NCBI GenBank assembly: GCA_015231955.1
Contig: JADGAN010000021.1
Coordinates: forward strand, 1-64,000
DNA length: 64,000 nucleotides
Direction: 5' to 3'
Origin: Oligoflexia bacterium
Lineage (GTDB): Bacteria > Bdellovibrionota > Bacteriovoracia > Bacteriovoracales > Bacteriovoracaceae
Below the pieces are notes generated by a model. That model was given only the letters and a program-made list of their open reading frames with translations. It was not told the origin of the DNA and did not search any database. A program made the position numbers and the translations under genes. Shown here piece after piece: positions 60,769 through 64,000 of the stretch. Numbering within the stretch: position 1 is the first letter of the stretch; each line of letters begins with the position of its first letter.

Positions 60769-61854
60769 ATGGGAATTAAGAAGATTGGCCTAGTCACTGC
60801 TGGCGGTGATTGTCCTGGTTTAAATGCTGCTATTCGTGCTGTAGTAAAAACGGCGATGAGCACTTATAATGCACAAGTCATTGGTTTTCTTGATGGATTA
60901 CGAGGAGTGGTGATCAACTCCTTTGTGGACATGGGGAATGATCGCGTCTCCAATATTATTGCACGTGGAGGCACTATCCTTGGAAGTTCTAATCGCGATA
61001 ATCCCTTTGCCTTTTATTATGATGATAATCAAAAAGATCCACTGGACGTCTCCGATGTGGCAGTAAGGCACTATGAGCTTAATCACTTAGATGCTTTAGT
61101 ATGCATTGGAGGTGATGGTACTTTGACGATGGCAAGTCAACTAGCAAAAAAAGGTTTGAATATTGTTGGTATTCCGAAAACTATTGATAACGATGTTCAA
61201 GGGACTGATCAAACCATTGGCTTTGATTCTGCAGTGGTGACTGCAACCGAGGCCATCGATAAAATTAGAACGACTGCCGAGAGTCACCATCGCGGCATGG
61301 TCATTGAACTCATGGGGCGCACTGCTGGCTGGCCTGCACTCTTTGCTGGAATTGCTAGTGGTAGCGATGTCATTTTGCTTCCAGAAATTCCCTTTGATAT
61401 GGCAAAAATTTGTGAGCATGTGCTTGATCGGCGCAAGAGTGGCAAACGTTTTACCATCATCTGTGTTGCCGAAGGGGCAAGGCCAAAAAATCAAGAGGTA
61501 ATTACGATTGCTGATAGGGATAAGCGCACCGGCATGGTACGCTTAGGTGGTATCGGCAATTACATTGCAAAAGAGTTGGAGGAGAAGACAGGCGTGGTTT
61601 CGAGAACAACAGTCTTAGGCCACCTCCAGCGCGGTGGTTCTCCTACTCCTTACGATCGCATCTTGGCCACTCGCTCAGGAGTACGTGCAATGCAACTGGT
61701 GATGGAGGGGGTGTTCGGAGTGACTGTTTGTTTAAAGGGAAGTAGTATTGAGCATTTTTCTTTAGAGAAGGTGGCCAATAACCCTCGTATTGTTCCTCTC
61801 GATTCCGAGTACCTGACCATTGCAAAGTCTATTGGCTCTTTTCTTGGCGATTAG
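60769..61854 (+). CDS. pfkA: 6-phosphofructokinase
   Basis: A 361-residue PfkA-family phosphofructokinase. Signatures are TAGGDCPGLNAAIRAV, GGTILGSSNR, CIGGDGTL, IPKTIDNDVQGTDQTIGF (catalytic Asp), VIELMGRTAGW and LGHLQRGGSPT. At the two positions that separate ATP- from pyrophosphate-type enzymes it has Gly117 (ATP-like, GGDG) and Lys137 (PKTIDND, where ATP enzymes of the E. coli type have Gly). That mixed pairing occurs in group III enzymes such as those of actinobacteria; ATP as donor is the likelier reading. It lies 30 bp after the CheA-like gene. Confidence 0.94.
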   Translation: MGIKKIGLVTAGGDCPGLNAAIRAVVKTAMSTYNAQVIGFLDGLRGVVINSFVDMGNDRVSNIIARGGTILGSSNRDNPFAFYYDDNQKDPLDVSDVAVRHYELNHLDALVCIGGDGTLTMASQLAKKGLNIVGIPKTIDNDVQGTDQTIGFDSAVVTATEAIDKIRTTAESHHRGMVIELMGRTAGWPALFAGIASGSDVILLPEIPFDMAKICEHVLDRRKSGKRFTIICVAEGARPKNQEVITIADRDKRTGMVRLGGIGNYIAKELEEKTGVVSRTTVLGHLQRGGSPTPYDRILATRSGVRAMQLVMEGVFGVTVCLKGSSIEHFSLEKVANNPRIVPLDSEYLTIAKSIGSFLGD

Positions 61855-61859
61855 TTTAC

Positions 61860-62870
61860 TTACTCTCTATCGCTATCGCTATCACTTTCACCTTCATCAT
61901 CGCGTGAAGTTTCAACCTCGCCAATACCATTTAAAAAGAAGGTCACCGCCAAGGTTGTACTCTCCTCTTCATTGTAGAAGCGAGAACCAACTCTTTTAAT
62001 GGTCACTTGGAAAACGTGCTTGCGACTAGACTCAGGGATTTCACCAGCATCAAACACCAGGCGATCAGGGAAATTTTTCATGCTAAACTCTTTTTCAAAC
62101 TCGGCCAAAGTTACACTGTAGCGAATGAATTTTCTCCGTCCAACTCTGATCTCGTAAATAACTTTAGCATTAGGATCGTCCACAGTTTTTAAGAAGGAGC
62201 TTGCCACATCTTTGGCCTGCATAATGAGTTTGTTGCCATCCCAATGCACACCCAGCGACTCTACTGTTAAATGAGGTGTCACTCTTTTACGCTTTAAGGT
62301 TTGAACGTTTGCCTCAAAGGAGTTATGGCTTACGGCACGAACATCACGAAGAGTATAGTTGTAGTAGGTGTTATCCAAAGTAATAGAGGGAGTATTGGAT
62401 TGATAAGCGTTGATACTGACGCTTATATCTTCATGCTCCTCTGACGGAATTAAGATAGCGCCGTGATCGAACTTAAGTGTCACGTATGAAGTGATCGACT
62501 CAATAGTTCTTCTAAACTGACTGTAACTTGGATAAGGAACGCTCACATAGTGACAGTTCCCTCGTCCATCACAGCGTTGTTCACTACGATACTGGGTCTC
62601 GCAGCGCTCATAGACATCGTAGAGGGAGGAGACTAAGGTTGCAGAGAGGGTAAATTCGCCAGTGCTCCTGCGGACAGTTCTGGAATCGCCTTCGTCTTCG
62701 CGTCCGATATAGCGCTCACTAAAGGAGCAACTCTCACCATGATTGTAGCCTCCTCCATGAGGGAAAGAGTGCGGAGGTCGCATGTGGTGATCAGCAAGCG
62801 CTATCGCTGGCAGCACCAAGAGGGTAAAAAGGGAGGTGAAGGTGGTGGCGCGTACAATTTGTTTCATCAT
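61860..62870 (-). CDS. Exported protein of unknown function with acidic tail
   Basis: A 336-residue exported protein; signal peptide 1-26, start after CAAGGAG (two consecutive ATG codons). After a His-rich segment (DHHMRPPHSFPHGGGYNHG), the body is beta-rich with a Cys-containing loop (RCETQYRSEQRCDGRGNC). The tail is acidic and repetitive (DDEGESDSDSDRE). No domain recognised. Convergent with pfkA (5-bp gap). Confidence 0.75.
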   Translation of the reverse strand: MMKQIVRATTFTSLFTLLVLPAIALADHHMRPPHSFPHGGGYNHGESCSFSERYIGREDEGDSRTVRRSTGEFTLSATLVSSLYDVYERCETQYRSEQRCDGRGNCHYVSVPYPSYSQFRRTIESITSYVTLKFDHGAILIPSEEHEDISVSINAYQSNTPSITLDNTYYNYTLRDVRAVSHNSFEANVQTLKRKRVTPHLTVESLGVHWDGNKLIMQAKDVASSFLKTVDDPNAKVIYEIRVGRRKFIRYSVTLAEFEKEFSMKNFPDRLVFDAGEIPESSRKHVFQVTIKRVGSRFYNEEESTTLAVTFFLNGIGEVETSRDDEGESDSDSDRE

Positions 62871-63025
62871 AAAAACTCCTTGGATTATGGTAATAAAAAG
62901 TGTTGAAACATGCCCATGTGCTTTGCAACATCTATGCCGACGGCCCTGGTGTCATGAAGCTACCTTGCAAAAGTAAAGAAGTGAGCGCAAGTATCCGATA
63001 GAGAAGACTAAAAAGGTAGTATGAA

Positions 63026-64000
63026 ATGAAAAAGATAGTTATCTTGGGCACAACAATTATTATTGCCTTCCCCTTGCTCTATTTTTATTTCGCTCTTTAT
63101 GGATCACAAAAAAATTCGCCGATAGTAGAGCTAGGGGCCACACTGCCACCGGATCCAATAAAACTCTTGGCCACACCCATTGCTACTCCCTCATTAGCGG
63201 TAGCAAGCTTCCATCCCAATCTCAAACCCCATCTCAATTCTAACGCCAATGCTGCTGTTAATACTAATCCAGAAATTTTTGTTAACCCCAACTTTTGTTT
63301 GCTAGCAAACAATCGACCGATTCCCTATACCCTAGGAAGCGTATATCAGCTTTTTGATATTACTCAAGAGGAGTTTTTAGCAAGCATCGAGAAGGCAGCG
63401 GCCGTTTGGGAGCGTGTTATTGGTCGCAAGGTCTTTGTGTATGAACCAAAAAATGAACGGGCGATGAAGATTAGCATGGAAATTGAAAGCAACCAATACT
63501 CCGATGTGAATGAAATTTGTGACTTGCAAACAAAGAAAAAGCTGGCCGTACAAGATTTTGCTAAGCGCGAGCAAGAGTACCGAGAGCATCGAAGTGAAAT
63601 GGATCAGGCACTAGCAGTGATTGAACGACGTCGTCAGGAGATGAACAAACGAATTACCGATGCTAATCGTGGGACCCCGCTAACTCAAGAGGAGTTCATG
63701 CAATTAAATCAAGATGCAGAACAATTCAACCAAGATTTAAGTGTGCTCGCACAACAAAATGAGGGCGTAAACGAGGAAGCTAAACGTATTTTAGAAGATG
63801 CAGAAGAATTTAATAAATCACTTCGTAACCTTAGTTCCGATTCACTGAGCACTTATGTTGGTGAATATGCCTATAACAATAATTCCGTGGTGATCTATTA
63901 CCTTTGCAAACGTGAAGACCTGCTCTTAACGCTTATGCATGAGCTTGGCCATGCTTTGATGTTAACACATAACGATCGCAGAGAATCCATTATGTACCCG
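63026..64000 (+). CDS. Metzincin-type zinc metalloprotease, 3' end outside window
   Basis: The reading frame opens at ATG 63026 and stays open to the window edge (325 codons), so the gene is cut. An N-terminal hydrophobic segment (4-25) acts as signal or anchor. A Pro/Asn-rich linker and a Glu/Gln-rich coiled coil (175-265) follow. At 303-315 comes LMHELGHALMLTH: zinc ligands His305, His309, His315 and catalytic Glu306. SIMYP at the edge is the likely Met-turn. This is the HExxHxxxxxH plus Met-turn signature of metzincins, closest in style to matrixins. The coiled-coil insert before the active-site helix is unusual. Confidence 0.88.
   Translation, partial: MKKIVILGTTIIIAFPLLYFYFALYGSQKNSPIVELGATLPPDPIKLLATPIATPSLAVASFHPNLKPHLNSNANAAVNTNPEIFVNPNFCLLANNRPIPYTLGSVYQLFDITQEEFLASIEKAAAVWERVIGRKVFVYEPKNERAMKISMEIESNQYSDVNEICDLQTKKKLAVQDFAKREQEYREHRSEMDQALAVIERRRQEMNKRITDANRGTPLTQEEFMQLNQDAEQFNQDLSVLAQQNEGVNEEAKRILEDAEEFNKSLRNLSSDSLSTYVGEYAYNNNSVVIYYLCKREDLLLTLMHELGHALMLTHNDRRESIMYP

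Overview
This 64 kb window reads as a moderate-GC, Gram-negative bacterial chromosome. It is dominated by genes for exported proteins: many start with signal peptides or lipoprotein lipoboxes. A TIGR02147-family HTH protein, a FecR/TPR/lipoprotein operon, CheA-like kinases, CFI-box-CTERM-like and SUMF1-like exported proteins and many secreted hydrolases together suggest a Bdellovibrionota-type organism (Bacteriovoracia/Oligoflexia). That placement is inference, because no rRNA gene is present. I saw no tRNA, rRNA or CRISPR array.

Layout. 1-123: 3' end (domains V-VI) of a group II intron running in from the left. 241-6416: a cluster of exported protein-modifying factors: an inhibitory serpin with a TIGR02147 regulator, a peptidylarginine deiminase (PAD), and a beta-helix protein ending in a protein-glutaminase-like domain. 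6.8-10.5 kb: two exported unknowns, one with a CxxCH motif and one ending in a kinase-like fold. 10.6-15.4 kb: DUF192 protein, DUF374 acyltransferase, YebC, class IV aminotransferase, gamma-glutamyltransferase. 15.4-18.1 kb: subtilase coupled to a CFI-box-like protein. 18.4-21.4 kb: FtsB/DivIC and a three-gene parA-parB-orf operon. 21.6-27.1 kb: NAD/FeS/riboflavin metabolism (nadA, cysteine desulfurase, 5'-nucleotidase lipoprotein, ribD). 27.1-32.5 kb: operon for a FecR protein, a TPR/outer-membrane protein and a lipoprotein with 15 Cys-rich repeats. 32.7-36.5 kb: repeat protein, thermolabile-hemolysin-like phospholipase, exported tyrosine phosphatase. 36.7-42.9 kb: DUF3999/DUF2339 membrane pair next to an NtrB/NtrC-like two-component system. 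43-47.6 kb: gdhA, a Cys-rich small protein, and a SUMF1-like protein coupled to a lipoprotein. 47.7-53.7 kb: PrkA-type kinase, RluA pseudouridine synthase, CheA-like hybrid kinase. 53.8-56.8 kb: small unknowns and metF. 57-61.9 kb: HD-GYP protein, second CheA-like kinase, pfkA. 61.9-64 kb: exported unknown and the first 325 codons of a metzincin protease.

How they fit together. Housekeeping metabolism is interleaved with an arsenal aimed at foreign or surface proteins and lipids: deimination, deamidation, proteolysis, protease inhibition, phospholipid hydrolysis and tyrosine dephosphorylation. The most unusual feature is the adjacency of a secreted PAD and a secreted glutaminase-like enzyme. 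A dispersed ~22-bp repeat sits 3' of three separate minus-strand genes, two of them in that cluster.
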